Shown one piece after another: positions 35,723 through 45,093 of a stretch of 64,000 nucleotides of DNA. Both the position numbers and the translations under genes were made by a program. The stretch's first letter is position 1. Every line of letters starts with the position of its first letter. Location: the NCBI GenBank assembly GCA_004010835.2, contig CP030868.2:1426001-1490000 (forward strand), read 5' to 3'. The stretch comes from Oenococcus sp. UCMA 16435. Its GTDB lineage: Bacteria > Bacillota > Bacilli > Lactobacillales > Lactobacillaceae. The notes under the pieces were generated by a model, which was not told where the DNA came from, ran no database searches, and was given only the letters and a program-made list of their open reading frames with translations.

Positions 35723-35736
35723 CGAACATTTGTTCG
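35723..35736. promoter_or_regulatory. LexA/DinR-type SOS box before uvrA
   Basis: CGAACATTTGTTCG: both CGAAC and GTTCG half-sites of the Gram-positive SOS box with four-base spacing; one inner position departs from the CGAACRNRYGTTCG consensus. The palindrome extends to 11-base arms (35717-35742). It abuts the presumed -35 of uvrA. It has no T-run after it, so a terminator is less likely. Confidence 0.6.
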
Positions 35737-35758
35737 CTTTATTCGTCAATAAATGCCT

Positions 35759-35764
35759 TAAAAT
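35759..35764 (+). promoter_or_regulatory. -10 box of leaderless uvrA
   Basis: TAAAAT ending seven bases before the ATG at 35772. Confidence 0.45.
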
Positions 35765-35771
35765 GAAACTT

Positions 35772-38630
35772 ATGGCGAATAAATATATTTCCATTCGTGG
35801 GGCTCGTTCCCATAACTTAAAAAATATCGATGTTGATATTCCAAGAGACAGTTTGACTGTTTTGACAGGCTTGTCGGGATCAGGCAAGTCGAGTTTGGCT
35901 TTTGATACTTTATATGCCGAAGGTCAGCGTCGTTATGTTCAGAGCCTATCGGCCTATGCCAGACAGTTTTTGGGTCAGATGGAAAAACCGGATGTTGACT
36001 CGATCGAAGGTCTTTCGCCTGCGATTTCAATTGATCAAAAAACGACTAACAATAATCCACGGTCGACAGTTGGTACTGTTACCGAAATTAATGATTATCT
36101 GCGTTTGTTATTTGCTCGAATTGGAAGACCGGATGCCCCAAAAGATGGCACGATTGTTCTTTATACAGTTGATCAAATGGTTGAACGAACTTTGAAACTT
36201 GGCCAAGGGTCAAGACTGCAAATATTTGCTCCAATTATTGAAAAACTTGCAGGGACTCATGAACAATCCCTGAAAAATGCAAAAAAACTTGGTTACATTC
36301 GAGCAAGGATCGACGGCAAAATTGTTGAATTGGATAATCTCGATGATTTAAAACTTGATCGTGAAGCAAAGCATACGATCGAGATTATGATTGATCGAAT
36401 TATTTTAAAAGACGGTATTCGTTCTCGCTTGTTTGATGCCATGGAGGCAGCAACAAGAATTGCCGATGGCCAGGTTGTCGTCGAACAAGTCGATGGTCCG
36501 AAGATAAAGTTTTCCGATCATTATTCCGGGGCTCTGAAGGATTTTCGTGTTGGCCGATTGGAACCAAGACTTTTTTCTTTTAATGCGCCTACGGGTGCCT
36601 GTGAAACCTGCCAGGGCCTTGGTGTTTTGCGTGAAGTCGATACAGATCTGATTATTCCTGATGACAGTCTTACAATTCGTCAAGGGGCGGTTGCTCCCTG
36701 GAACCCGATTTCTTCCAATTACTATCCGGAAATGCTTTCTCAATTCGCTGAACAAAATGGGATTGATCAGGATACTCCTTGGCACAAGCTTCCAAAAAAA
36801 CAGCGTAATTTGGTTCTTAACGGAGCAGGGAAAAAGTTTTTCCATTTCCATTACGAAAATGATTTTGGTGGTGTACGCGATACCGATACTGAATTTGAAG
36901 GCGTTTTAGCTAATGTCAAACGTCGTTATACCGACTCCAACTCCGAATTTACCCGTGGAGTTATGAGCCAATACATGAATGAGATGAAATGCCCAGATTG
37001 TGGCGGCTATCGTCTTAATCCGGCGGCTTTATCCGTTAAAATTTATCATAAAAATATTGGTCAGGTAGCTGAAATGGCCGTGACCGATGAATTGTCTTTT
37101 TTTAAGGCTTTAAAACTCGGTCCAAATGATCAAGAAATTGCGGCACCAATTGTTAAGGAAATTTCCGATCGTTTAGGTTTTTTGGTATCTGTAGGCCTTG
37201 GTTATCTCACTTTAAGCCGTTCGGCTGGAACACTTTCTGGCGGAGAAAGTCAAAGAATTCGTTTGGCAACTCAAATTGGATCGAATTTATCCGGCGTTCT
37301 TTACGTTCTTGACGAACCATCGATTGGTCTTCACCAGCGTGACAACGACCGTTTATTAAATTCATTGAAGCAGATGCGTGATTTAGGCAATACTTTAGTT
37401 GTCGTTGAACATGATGAAGATACAATGCGGGCGGCCGACTATTTAATTGATATTGGTCCGGGTGCTGGTGATCAAGGCGGCAAAGTAATGGCAGCTGGAA
37501 CGCCAAAACAAGTTGAACGGACCAAGAAATCGATTACTGGTCAGTATTTATCCGGGAAAAAGTTTATTCCGGTTCCAAAAGAACGGCGCCAGGGCAATGG
37601 CAAATTTGTTGAAATTTTTGGGGCTGCTGAAAATAATTTAAAAAAAATCAATGTTAAATTTCCACTTGGGAAATTCATCTCTGTGACTGGCGTTTCCGGT
37701 TCAGGAAAATCAACATTGGTCAACTCGATATTAAAACGAGCTCTAAAACAAAAATTAAACGGTAACTCTGAAAAAGCAGGTACTTATAAATCGATTACCG
37801 GTTACGAGGAAATTGAAAAAGTTATTGATATTGATCAATCGCCAATCGGCCGCACCCCGCGTTCAAATCCTGCTACCTATACCGGAGTTTTTGACGATAT
37901 CAGGGGATTGTTTGCCCAAACTAACGAAGCGAAGATGCGCGGATATGCCAAGGGTCGTTTTTCGTTTAATGTCAAAGGTGGCCGTTGCGAAAATTGTCAG
38001 GGCGATGGCATTATCAAAATTGAGATGAATTTTCTTCCTGATGTTTACGTTACCTGTGAGGTGTGTGGTGGTACTCGTTATAATTCCGAAACACTCGAAG
38101 TGACTTACAAGGGCAAAAATATTGCCCAAGTACTTGATATGACTGTCGATGAGGCTTTACCATTCTTTTCGGCAATTCCTAAAATAGCTCGTAAATTAAA
38201 AACAATTCAGGATGTTGGTCTTGGCTATATCCAATTGGGGCAATCGGCGACAACCCTTTCTGGTGGGGAAGCCCAAAGAATGAAATTAGCTAGTGAATTG
38301 CATCGTATTCAATCCGGGAAAAATTTTTATATTTTAGATGAACCGACGACCGGTCTTCACACCGACGATATTAAGCGTTTGTTGAGTGTACTGCATCGAT
38401 TAGTTGATGCCGGCAATACGGTACTTGTGATTGAACATAATTTGGATGTTATCAAAACATCCGATTGGGTTATTGATCTTGGTCCCGAAGGCGGTGACGC
38501 TGGGGGAATGGTTATTGCTACCGGAACGCCGGAACATATTGTCAATGTAAAAAAATCTTATACAGGACAATATTTAGCACCAGTTATGAAGCGGGATGAA
38601 GCACGGGAAGCCGCTTTAGCAAGCGTTTAA
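35772..38630 (+). CDS. uvrA: excinuclease ABC subunit A
   Basis: Damage-recognition ATPase of nucleotide excision repair, with two ABC modules. Seen: first Walker A LTGLSGSGKSSLAFDTLYAE near residues 31-50, Zn motif CETCQG...CPDCGG in the first insertion, first ABC signature LSGGESQRIRLATQIG, second Walker A VTGVSGSGKSTLVN near 639-652, zinc finger CENCQGDG...CEVCGG, and second signature LSGGEAQRMKLASEL. The start at 35772 (MANKYISIRGARSHNLKNID) is the family N-terminus; an upstream in-frame ATG at 35730 lies next to the SOS box and is rejected. It is transcribed separately from uvrB. Confidence 0.96.
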   Translation: MANKYISIRGARSHNLKNIDVDIPRDSLTVLTGLSGSGKSSLAFDTLYAEGQRRYVQSLSAYARQFLGQMEKPDVDSIEGLSPAISIDQKTTNNNPRSTVGTVTEINDYLRLLFARIGRPDAPKDGTIVLYTVDQMVERTLKLGQGSRLQIFAPIIEKLAGTHEQSLKNAKKLGYIRARIDGKIVELDNLDDLKLDREAKHTIEIMIDRIILKDGIRSRLFDAMEAATRIADGQVVVEQVDGPKIKFSDHYSGALKDFRVGRLEPRLFSFNAPTGACETCQGLGVLREVDTDLIIPDDSLTIRQGAVAPWNPISSNYYPEMLSQFAEQNGIDQDTPWHKLPKKQRNLVLNGAGKKFFHFHYENDFGGVRDTDTEFEGVLANVKRRYTDSNSEFTRGVMSQYMNEMKCPDCGGYRLNPAALSVKIYHKNIGQVAEMAVTDELSFFKALKLGPNDQEIAAPIVKEISDRLGFLVSVGLGYLTLSRSAGTLSGGESQRIRLATQIGSNLSGVLYVLDEPSIGLHQRDNDRLLNSLKQMRDLGNTLVVVEHDEDTMRAADYLIDIGPGAGDQGGKVMAAGTPKQVERTKKSITGQYLSGKKFIPVPKERRQGNGKFVEIFGAAENNLKKINVKFPLGKFISVTGVSGSGKSTLVNSILKRALKQKLNGNSEKAGTYKSITGYEEIEKVIDIDQSPIGRTPRSNPATYTGVFDDIRGLFAQTNEAKMRGYAKGRFSFNVKGGRCENCQGDGIIKIEMNFLPDVYVTCEVCGGTRYNSETLEVTYKGKNIAQVLDMTVDEALPFFSAIPKIARKLKTIQDVGLGYIQLGQSATTLSGGEAQRMKLASELHRIQSGKNFYILDEPTTGLHTDDIKRLLSVLHRLVDAGNTVLVIEHNLDVIKTSDWVIDLGPEGGDAGGMVIATGTPEHIVNVKKSYTGQYLAPVMKRDEAREAALASV

Positions 38631-38769
38631 CTGTCTTGAAGAGTAAAATAACATTAAGAATAGTTTTATTTGATTGCTATAAGGACTGGGTTAGTGGCTA
38701 AACTATTCGTTTGGTTTTAATTAATTTGATTTCGCGTTCTTAATTAACAGGAAAACGAAGGTTTATAAA

Positions 38770-39405
38770 ATGAAGATTGCTATCGTTGGTCCAACGGGAA
38801 TGGCAGGTCGCGCAACTTATAAAGAAGCGGTTATGCGTGGACATCAGGTAACGGGAATTGTTCGTAATCCCAAAAAAGCGATCAAACTTTTGGGAGAGGG
38901 CAATTTTATTAAAAAGAGCATTTACCAAATTGCGGCAGTTAACCTTGCCGATTTTGACGTTGTTATAAATGCTTTTGCAAATCATCAGAACCCGATTGAA
39001 AATTTCGATGCTTTGGTACATTTGTTAAGAATTGCCCGTGGCTTAAAAACACGATTTATATTCTTATTAGGTGCCGGCTCCTTGGAAAGACAGGACGGAA
39101 AAATGCTTTTAGATGCACTTTCCCAATTGCCTAACAATGATGCGTGGATTCGTGAACCAAGGTATGGTGTTGATGAATTATATGTTTTGCAGCACGATAG
39201 TGAGGGTGTTAACTGGACAGCTGTTTCTCCACAACAGGATTTTTTAAATGGGCCAAAATCTGAATATGTTACCGGACGTAATAATTTAATTTATGCCGCG
39301 GATGGAAAGTCTCATATAACCTCTGGAAATATGGCTACAGCAATTCTTAATGAGATTGAGGAACCACGCTTTATTAATGAACGATTTACAGTTGGTGATA
39401 AATAA
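38770..39405 (+). CDS. NAD(P)-binding Rossmann protein (NmrA/YwnB-like)
   Basis: Short-chain-dehydrogenase-like protein of 211 residues. Seen: MKIAIVGPTGMAGRATYKEA at the N-terminus with a GxTGxxG dinucleotide loop, GIVRNPKKA near residues 30-38, DFDVVINAFANH near 59-70, and GAGSLERQDGK near 99-109. It belongs to the NAD(P)H-binding PF13460 group, proteins of mixed and often unknown function (redox-sensing or flavin reduction). A weak GAAGG ribosome site lies before the ATG. It stands alone between uvrA and the uracil permease. Confidence 0.82.
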   Translation: MKIAIVGPTGMAGRATYKEAVMRGHQVTGIVRNPKKAIKLLGEGNFIKKSIYQIAAVNLADFDVVINAFANHQNPIENFDALVHLLRIARGLKTRFIFLLGAGSLERQDGKMLLDALSQLPNNDAWIREPRYGVDELYVLQHDSEGVNWTAVSPQQDFLNGPKSEYVTGRNNLIYAADGKSHITSGNMATAILNEIEEPRFINERFTVGDK

Positions 39406-39408
39406 TGC

Positions 39409-39437
39409 TTGACAAGTTTTAACTGGCCTGCTTTAAT
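39409..39437 (+). promoter_or_regulatory. promoter of the uraA leader
   Basis: Perfect TTGACA (39409-39414), 17-base spacer, TTTAAT (39432-39437) with an extended TGC. Predicted start near 39444. Confidence 0.75.
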
Positions 39438-39443
39438 TAATCC

Positions 39444-39528
39444 CAGTGCGAAATTTTAGAAAACAAATTATCAATATTTTTTAAACGCAATCGTTGCCCA
39501 TTCAATGGGTAATGGTTGCGTTTTTTCT
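39444..39528 (+). promoter_or_regulatory. leader with intrinsic terminator before the uracil permease (attenuator)
   Basis: A hairpin of AACGCAA (39484-39490) with TTGCGTT (39516-39522) and an inner TTGCCCAT / ATGGGTAA helix is followed by a T-run, all between the promoter and the gene. Transcription must read through it, so attenuation is expected. The upstream TCCCAGTGCG only faintly recalls a PyrR-binding loop. Confidence 0.6.
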
Positions 39529-39562
39529 TAATTAGCACAATTTTTGGAGGAATTGATAAATC

Positions 39563-40834
39563 ATGGAAGAGAAACGATCGAATGGTGCGATTTATGATGT
39601 ATATGAACGTCCACCGTTTCCAATGTTATTCGGTTTAAGTTTGCAGCATTTATTCAGTATGTTTGGTGCTACGGTTTTGGTGCCCCTGGTAGTTGGGTTG
39701 AATCCCGGTGTTGCGATTTTCTCTTCTGGGATCGGCACACTTTTGCATATGCTGATTACTCGCGGTAAGATACCGGCCTATATGGGTTCTAGTTTTGCTT
39801 TTGTTATTCCAATGACAAGCCTAATGAAATCTTTTGGGTATCCGGCGGTGGCTCAGGGTGTCTTTTCAGTCGGAATTATTTATCTGATTGTTGCTTTGAT
39901 TGTTGCTAAAGCAGGATCAGCTTGGATTGACAAGATTTTTCCACCGGCTGTCGTTGGCCCAATCGTTATGGTTATCGGCCTTTCACTAGCTAGTTCGGCA
40001 GCGACTAACGCAACGATTAATTCTGTTACAAATAAATATGAAATTAAAATTTTTATTGTTGCGTTATTAACTTTAGCAGCAACGATTTTTTACAATATGT
40101 ATTTTAAAGGCTTTCTTGGTATGATTCCAGTTTTGCTTGGAATTATTACCGGATATGTTTTTGCAATTATTTTCGGCCTGGTTGATTTTCAATCAGTTGT
40201 TCAAGCTCACTGGTTTGCTTTACCAAGCTTTAATTCTTTGTTTGCAAGTAAAAAGATTTATCCTTCGGCGATCCTGGATATGGCTCCTTTGGCTTTAGTA
40301 ACAATTTCTGAACATTTGGGACATATTATGGTTTTAAATAAAATTACCGGTCGTAATTTCTTTAAAGATCCTGGTCTTAATAAAACTCTAGCCGGAGATG
40401 GAACTGCTTCAATTGCTGCATCTTTTGTCGGTGGACCTTCTGTCACCTCTTACGGCGAAAATATTGGCGTTATGCAGATGAGCAAAGTTTATTCGGTTTG
40501 GGTAATTGGTGGGGCAGCAGTGCTCGCTGTTCTCTTGAGCTTCGTTGGTAAACTATCTGCTTTGATTCAAACAATTCCCGGTGCTGTAATTGGCGGTGTT
40601 GGTTTCATGCTTTACGGCGTAATCGCCGCAGCTGGTTTACAAATTATCGTTGATAATAAAGTTGATTATTCAAAAAAACGCAACCTAATGATTGCGGCTC
40701 CGATTTTAGTTATTGGAATTGGAAATTTCGATTTGCAATTAGGAAATTTGGAATTTACCGGGGTTGCTATGGCAACGGTTATCGGTATTGTTTTGAACTT
40801 AATTTTGCCAAAAGTTTCTGCATCTGAAAAATGA
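39563..40834 (+). CDS. uraA: uracil permease (NCS2/UraA family)
   Basis: Proton-coupled nucleobase transporter of 423 residues with about 14 membrane segments. Seen: YERPPFPMLFGLSLQHLFSM near residues 14-33 (QH motif), IPAYMGSSFAFVIPM near 69-83, and the signature ALVTISEHLGHIMVLNKITG with the substrate-binding Glu near 243-262, plus GGPSVTSYGENIGVMQMSKV near 289-308. These fit the uracil group better than the xanthine group. GGAGG lies before the ATG. An attenuator-like leader precedes it, suggesting control by pyrimidine supply. Confidence 0.9.
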   Translation: MEEKRSNGAIYDVYERPPFPMLFGLSLQHLFSMFGATVLVPLVVGLNPGVAIFSSGIGTLLHMLITRGKIPAYMGSSFAFVIPMTSLMKSFGYPAVAQGVFSVGIIYLIVALIVAKAGSAWIDKIFPPAVVGPIVMVIGLSLASSAATNATINSVTNKYEIKIFIVALLTLAATIFYNMYFKGFLGMIPVLLGIITGYVFAIIFGLVDFQSVVQAHWFALPSFNSLFASKKIYPSAILDMAPLALVTISEHLGHIMVLNKITGRNFFKDPGLNKTLAGDGTASIAASFVGGPSVTSYGENIGVMQMSKVYSVWVIGGAAVLAVLLSFVGKLSALIQTIPGAVIGGVGFMLYGVIAAAGLQIIVDNKVDYSKKRNLMIAAPILVIGIGNFDLQLGNLEFTGVAMATVIGIVLNLILPKVSASEK

Positions 40835-40842
40835 TCAATTAG

Positions 40843-40875
40843 AAAAAAAGAGCCTATTCATTTGGGTTCTTTTTT
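40843..40875. terminator. bidirectional terminator
   Basis: AAAAAAAGAGCC / GGGTTCTTTTTT stem between convergent uraA and the YjbR-like gene; overlaps the last codon of the latter. Confidence 0.7.
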
Positions 40876-41237
40876 AGTGATGATAAAAATTGTAATTTGG
40901 TCTTTTTTGGTAATTGATTATAGACACATTTATATGATCCCTTTAATAGTCCTTGTAATTCAATTAATGAAATTTTGCCCTGGGCTTCATCTAAGATAAT
41001 TGAATTCCAATGTTTTTTATTAACGTGGAAACCGGGAATTATAAAAGGATAGACCTCGCGCAATTCAATATTAGTTGAGGGTAGATTTTTGAAGGTTAAA
41101 TATTTTTGGTTCATTAAAGCAAAAAAATGACCAGCAAGATCAAAATACAAAAGCTGCCAATCGTTGCGCCAATAAACTTTTGCGTTGGGCAGGTCTTTTC
41201 CAAAATCGATTATTTCTTTTTTAAATTCAAAGTCCAA
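40854..41237 (-). CDS. MmcQ/YjbR-family protein
   Basis: A 127-residue protein of the MmcQ/YjbR group (PF04237), which has a CyaY-like fold and suspected DNA binding. Seen: the central WQLLYFDLAGHFFALMNQKY near residues 27-46, IIPGFHVNKKHWNSIILDE near 66-84, and the C-terminal GLLKGSYKCVYNQLPKKTK near 97-115, all typical. The start is uncertain: the reading frame gives TTG at 41237 with no ribosome site and a TAAATA about seven bases upstream, so it might be another leaderless gene with a non-AUG start. Confidence 0.75.
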   Translation of the reverse strand: MDFEFKKEIIDFGKDLPNAKVYWRNDWQLLYFDLAGHFFALMNQKYLTFKNLPSTNIELREVYPFIIPGFHVNKKHWNSIILDEAQGKISLIELQGLLKGSYKCVYNQLPKKTKLQFLSSLKKNPNE

Positions 41238-41336
41238 AATTCGGTATTTAAAATAAGTTGGAAAGGTAAAATGCCTTCAACTTTTTTACACTTTCTTTTT
41301 AGATTAGCGGATTTTATAGATGAATATAATCCGTCT

Positions 41337-42197
41337 TTAGTTAAAGTAACTGGTCAAGCTTTTTGTGACATCATTTGCGACTTTTTGTTGATAAGACGAT
41401 TTTTGGATATAACTAAAATCGTAATCGCTATCCATAAAGCCCATTTCAACAAGGATGGCCGGCCTTTTATTATCTCTTAGAACTTCAAAATTTCCAAAGG
41501 CAACACCACGATTATATAAGGGCAGGTTATTGAACTGTTTATCTATCGTGGAAGCGAATGAATCGGCATTGTGATGATACTTAAACACTTCGTAACCTTC
41601 GGCTGCGTTTTGTTCGCCAGCTGAATTAAAGTGGAAACTAATATAAATATTGGCTTTAACTCGATTTGACAAAGCCGGTCGTGAAGCCAGTGCGACGGTT
41701 TTGTTCGTGTGTCTGGTCATGATCACATGTACATTTTTTGCTTTAAGTAATTTATAAACTTTTAAAGCCGTTCTCAAAGTATATGTTTTTTCCATTGCGC
41801 CGTTGCTTGCTTGGGTTCCGGAATCAATTCCTCCGTGTCCAGGATCAAGAACGATTGTTGCTTCGGCTAAACGACCAGCACTTTTAGAGTTGTAATTCTT
41901 TTTTTTGATCAGCCAAGAGGCAACCCAACCTTTTTGTGAACCGCTCTCAACATGCCACCAGTCAGTGTTTTTATTTTTCTTTAATACTTTTATTTTTTGG
42001 CCACTGTCCAAACGTTCGATAATTTTCGCTTTTGGCGAAGGAGAAGCGTCTAAATTGACCGATTTAGCGGTTATTACAGACTCTGAGAAATATTCATTTA
42101 GTTTTAAGGCGCAAACGCCGATGATTCCTAATAAAATTAGGCCAATTATCCAAAAGAAAATTGGCCTTCGATTAGATTTAACGGATATTTTTTTCAT
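41337..42197 (-). CDS. N-acetylmuramoyl-L-alanine amidase with SH3 domain
   Basis: Cell-wall hydrolase that cuts the bond between muramic acid and the stem peptide. Domains: an N-terminal membrane anchor or signal (residues 13-32), a bacterial SH3 domain (about 40-95, AKIIERLDSGQKIKVLKKN), and an Amidase_3 zinc domain from about 110: IVLDPGHGGIDSG with the first His, ME near 135, YISFHFNSA with the second His, and ILVEMGFMDS with the catalytic Glu. At 286 residues it is compact. GGAAAG lies six bases before the ATG. No strong terminator follows. Confidence 0.92.
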   Translation of the reverse strand: MKKISVKSNRRPIFFWIIGLILLGIIGVCALKLNEYFSESVITAKSVNLDASPSPKAKIIERLDSGQKIKVLKKNKNTDWWHVESGSQKGWVASWLIKKKNYNSKSAGRLAEATIVLDPGHGGIDSGTQASNGAMEKTYTLRTALKVYKLLKAKNVHVIMTRHTNKTVALASRPALSNRVKANIYISFHFNSAGEQNAAEGYEVFKYHHNADSFASTIDKQFNNLPLYNRGVAFGNFEVLRDNKRPAILVEMGFMDSDYDFSYIQKSSYQQKVANDVTKSLTSYFN

Positions 42198-42554
42198 TTT
42201 TTCTTTCCATGATATGAATGAAACAGATCATTGCTTCCAAATAAATTTTATATCCCCAGAATTTAACTCAATTTATTTTAATATCCCAAAAACGATACAT
42301 AAACATATTATTCCAATCAGACACATTTTTCAGTTTTTTTAAAAACAATTACTATGTCCTCTATGAAATTATACGATTTTACGTATCTTTCCATTGCATC
42401 AGAAAAATAAAATTGAACCCACTCATAATATTCTGTTGATCAAGAGAGATTTAATGGTGTCTAATTTTTTAATTTAAAACTGTTAGATTTTATTACGATT
42501 CTAGTTTTATATAAGAACGAATGCTTTAGTAATGAACGATTATTGAAGTATTGT
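42198..42554. other. AT-rich intergenic region upstream of the alpha-glucoside cluster
   Basis: About 350 bases, very AT-rich, without a supported gene. It marks the change from housekeeping DNA to the alpha-glucoside island. Confidence 0.4.
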
Positions 42555-42588
42555 TTGACATTGTAATCGCTTACGCCAGTGCTAACAT
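42555..42588 (+). promoter_or_regulatory. promoter with cre/LacI-type operator before the GH31 gene
   Basis: TTGACA at 42555-42560 and TAACAT at 42583-42588 with an extended TGC are the best core elements, though the spacing is too long for both to be used together. TGTAATCGCTTACG (42562-42575) matches cre at 13 of 14 positions. Confidence 0.5.
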
Positions 42589-42605
42589 TAAAAATGTAGG
42601 TGAAA

Positions 42606-42619
42606 TGATAACGTTTACT
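42606..42619. promoter_or_regulatory. second operator-like site before the GH31 gene
   Basis: TGATAACGTTTACT shares the ACGTTTAC core with the site before the GH13 gene (48235-48248); 12 of 14 positions match cre. A LacI-family MalR operator is the alternative. Confidence 0.4.
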
Positions 42620-42677
42620 GAAACAATATCATTTTTATCATTTATTTATTTATGTTTCCTTACATGAAAGAAGATCA

Positions 42678-44987
42678 ATGATGAGTAATAAGTTAACTGG
42701 ATATGAAGACGATGATCAACGAATAACTTTGAATTATGAAAATGGTAAATTAAAGCTGGATGTTGTTACTTCAGAAATTATTCGAGTATTTCAGTATCGT
42801 GGGCGATCAATTAATTCTTATGCGGTGGAAAGTAACAAAAATAAAACTACTAAATATATTGTCGAAAACAATGACAATTATGTTGAATTGCGAACTGCTG
42901 ATCTAATTGTTAAAGCATATGACGAACAAAAGTTAGATGTTTATGATACAAATGGAGAGCCATTGATACTTGACTATCGTGGCAAACGACAATCGTTGCC
43001 AACTGACATGGATGAAGAACATCGAAAAACTGTGGGAGCTGAGGGCCACGATGTTGATGCTCTTGATAATAAGAACGTGCATTATTACGAGGTTGTGAAG
43101 TCCATGGCTAAGGATGAACAGTTTTATGGGCTTGGGGATAAAACTGGTTTTCTGAACAAACGTGGTTATGAGTTTGATAATTGGAATAGTGATGTTCCAC
43201 AAGTTCATACTGAAGCTATAACCCATCTCTATAAGTCTATTCCGGTAGTATATGGAATAAAAAACAACCATCCTTACGGTTTGTTCTTTGACAATACTTA
43301 CAAAAGTCACTTTGATATGGGTAAAGAAAGCAACGATTATTACTTTTACTCTTCAGTGGACGGAAATCTTGACTACTATATTCTTGGTGGGCCTACATTG
43401 AAAGATGTCGTTGCTAATTACTTTTATTTAACAGGCTGTGTTCCGTTGCCACAAAAATGGACACTAGGATATCAGCAATCTCGGTGGGGCTATAGCGTCA
43501 GCGATCAACGGGTTGAAAAAATTGCTGATGGTTTTGAAAAGTATGATTTACCAGTTGACGTAATTCACTTGGACATTGATTATATGCGAGGGTATCGTGA
43601 TTTCACTTGGGATACTGATAAATACGCTCATCCAAGGGAATTTGTTTCCAAAATGCGCAAGCGTGGAATTCGGCTGATGCCAATTCTTGATGCTGGGGTT
43701 AAAAAGGATGATCGATATAATATCTATAAAGAAGGGATCGAAAAGGATTATTTTGTTAAGTCGCCAAATGGTACTGTCTATATTAACCAGGTATGGCCAG
43801 GAGATTCTGTATTTCCAGATTTTGGCAAACCAGAGGTGCGTAAATGGTGGAGCAAGCACGTTAAGTTCTTCACTGATATGGGAACATGTGGCATATGGAA
43901 CGATATGAATGAACCTGCCTCCTTTAATGGGCCGCTTCCAAATGACATTATTTTCAGCGATGGAGAAAAAAATAGTACCCATGCAAAAATGCATAATGTT
44001 TATGGCCATAATATGGCCAAGGCTGCTTATGACGGATTGAAAGAAAATACCCATCAGCGACCTTACGTTATTACTCGGGCGGCTTATGCTGGTACTCAGA
44101 AATATTCCACGGTTTGGACCGGTGATAACCAAAGCTTGTGGTCTCATCTACAAATGGCAATTCCTCAACTAAACAATCTTGGTTTAAGTGGTTTTGCATT
44201 TGCTGGAACTGATATCGGTGGTTTTCAAGCCAATGCTACTGCTGAATTGATGATTAGGTGGATCGAAGCATCTCTATTTGTACCGTTATTCCGTAATCAC
44301 GCTCAAATGGGAGTTCGTTTTCAAGAACCGTGGGCATTTGGCGAACCAACATTATCGATTTATCGTAAGTTTTTGTACCTGCGTTACCATTTTATTCCGT
44401 ACCTATACGATCAATTCAAACATGAGACTGAATCTTGCCTTCCGGTTATGCGACCGCTTGTTCTGAACTATGATCGTGATCCAAAAGTTCGAAACATTAA
44501 CGATGAATATATGGTTGGTACAGATGTTTTGGTAGCTCCGGTTCTTAATCAAGGTATAACTAAACGTCTTGTTTATTTACCAGCTGGTGACTGGATCAGC
44601 TTCTATAATGACGTTGAATATGCTGGCAACCATACAATCATGGTTGAATCACAGCTTGATAATTTACCGATATTTATTAAGAAAAACACTATTTTGCCAT
44701 GGGGCAGAAAGGTTCAACATATCAGCGATGAGCCGGACAAAACGATTACTTTTCGACTTTTTGGAGAATTTGGTTCCTATGACCATTATCAAGATAATGG
44801 TCTCGACTTTGCATATCAACGAGGAGAATACAATAATTATTGTATTAAAGTCGTTGAAAATGGTAAGGCAAGCGTTGAACTTGTTAATAAAGGTTATGAA
44901 TCGGTTTACGAAAAGATTTTTGTTGAAACTGGCAATGACAAGATTGAATTTGATTATAATCAACAATCTGGCAAGTATGTCCGTTGA
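42678..44987 (+). CDS. alpha-glucosidase, glycoside hydrolase family 31
   Basis: Large retaining alpha-glycosidase of 769 residues acting on maltose-type or related alpha-glucosides in the cytoplasm (no signal peptide). Domains: N-terminal beta-sandwich (1-225), TIM barrel from about 255 with LGYQQSRWGYS and HLDIDYM, nucleophile Asp409 in GIWNDMNEPASF, acid/base region with WTGDNQSLWSHL near 476-487, FAFAGTDIGGF, then C-terminal beta domains. ATG at 42678 or 42681 could serve; GAAAGAAG lies just upstream. It converges on an SLC45-type permease and GH13 enzyme, forming an alpha-glucoside uptake and hydrolysis set. Confidence 0.9.
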   Translation: MMSNKLTGYEDDDQRITLNYENGKLKLDVVTSEIIRVFQYRGRSINSYAVESNKNKTTKYIVENNDNYVELRTADLIVKAYDEQKLDVYDTNGEPLILDYRGKRQSLPTDMDEEHRKTVGAEGHDVDALDNKNVHYYEVVKSMAKDEQFYGLGDKTGFLNKRGYEFDNWNSDVPQVHTEAITHLYKSIPVVYGIKNNHPYGLFFDNTYKSHFDMGKESNDYYFYSSVDGNLDYYILGGPTLKDVVANYFYLTGCVPLPQKWTLGYQQSRWGYSVSDQRVEKIADGFEKYDLPVDVIHLDIDYMRGYRDFTWDTDKYAHPREFVSKMRKRGIRLMPILDAGVKKDDRYNIYKEGIEKDYFVKSPNGTVYINQVWPGDSVFPDFGKPEVRKWWSKHVKFFTDMGTCGIWNDMNEPASFNGPLPNDIIFSDGEKNSTHAKMHNVYGHNMAKAAYDGLKENTHQRPYVITRAAYAGTQKYSTVWTGDNQSLWSHLQMAIPQLNNLGLSGFAFAGTDIGGFQANATAELMIRWIEASLFVPLFRNHAQMGVRFQEPWAFGEPTLSIYRKFLYLRYHFIPYLYDQFKHETESCLPVMRPLVLNYDRDPKVRNINDEYMVGTDVLVAPVLNQGITKRLVYLPAGDWISFYNDVEYAGNHTIMVESQLDNLPIFIKKNTILPWGRKVQHISDEPDKTITFRLFGEFGSYDHYQDNGLDFAYQRGEYNNYCIKVVENGKASVELVNKGYESVYEKIFVETGNDKIEFDYNQQSGKYVR

Positions 44988-45046
44988 TAATTATTATTTA
45001 ACGGATATTTTTAGTTTTATTAGAAAATAAGTTTATTATCGGACAA

Positions 45047-45081
45047 AAAAACATCAACCGTTAAAAACGATTGATGTTTTT
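45047..45081. terminator. bidirectional terminator
   Basis: AAAAACATCAA / TTGATGTTTTT, perfect 11-base arms, between the convergent GH31 and permease genes. Confidence 0.85.
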
Positions 45082-45093
45082 AAATCAAAAATA

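Noticed and set aside
35717..35742. Palindrome before uvrA read as a terminator for uvrB
   Set aside because: No T-run follows the stem, and the core matches an SOS box, so operator is the better reading.
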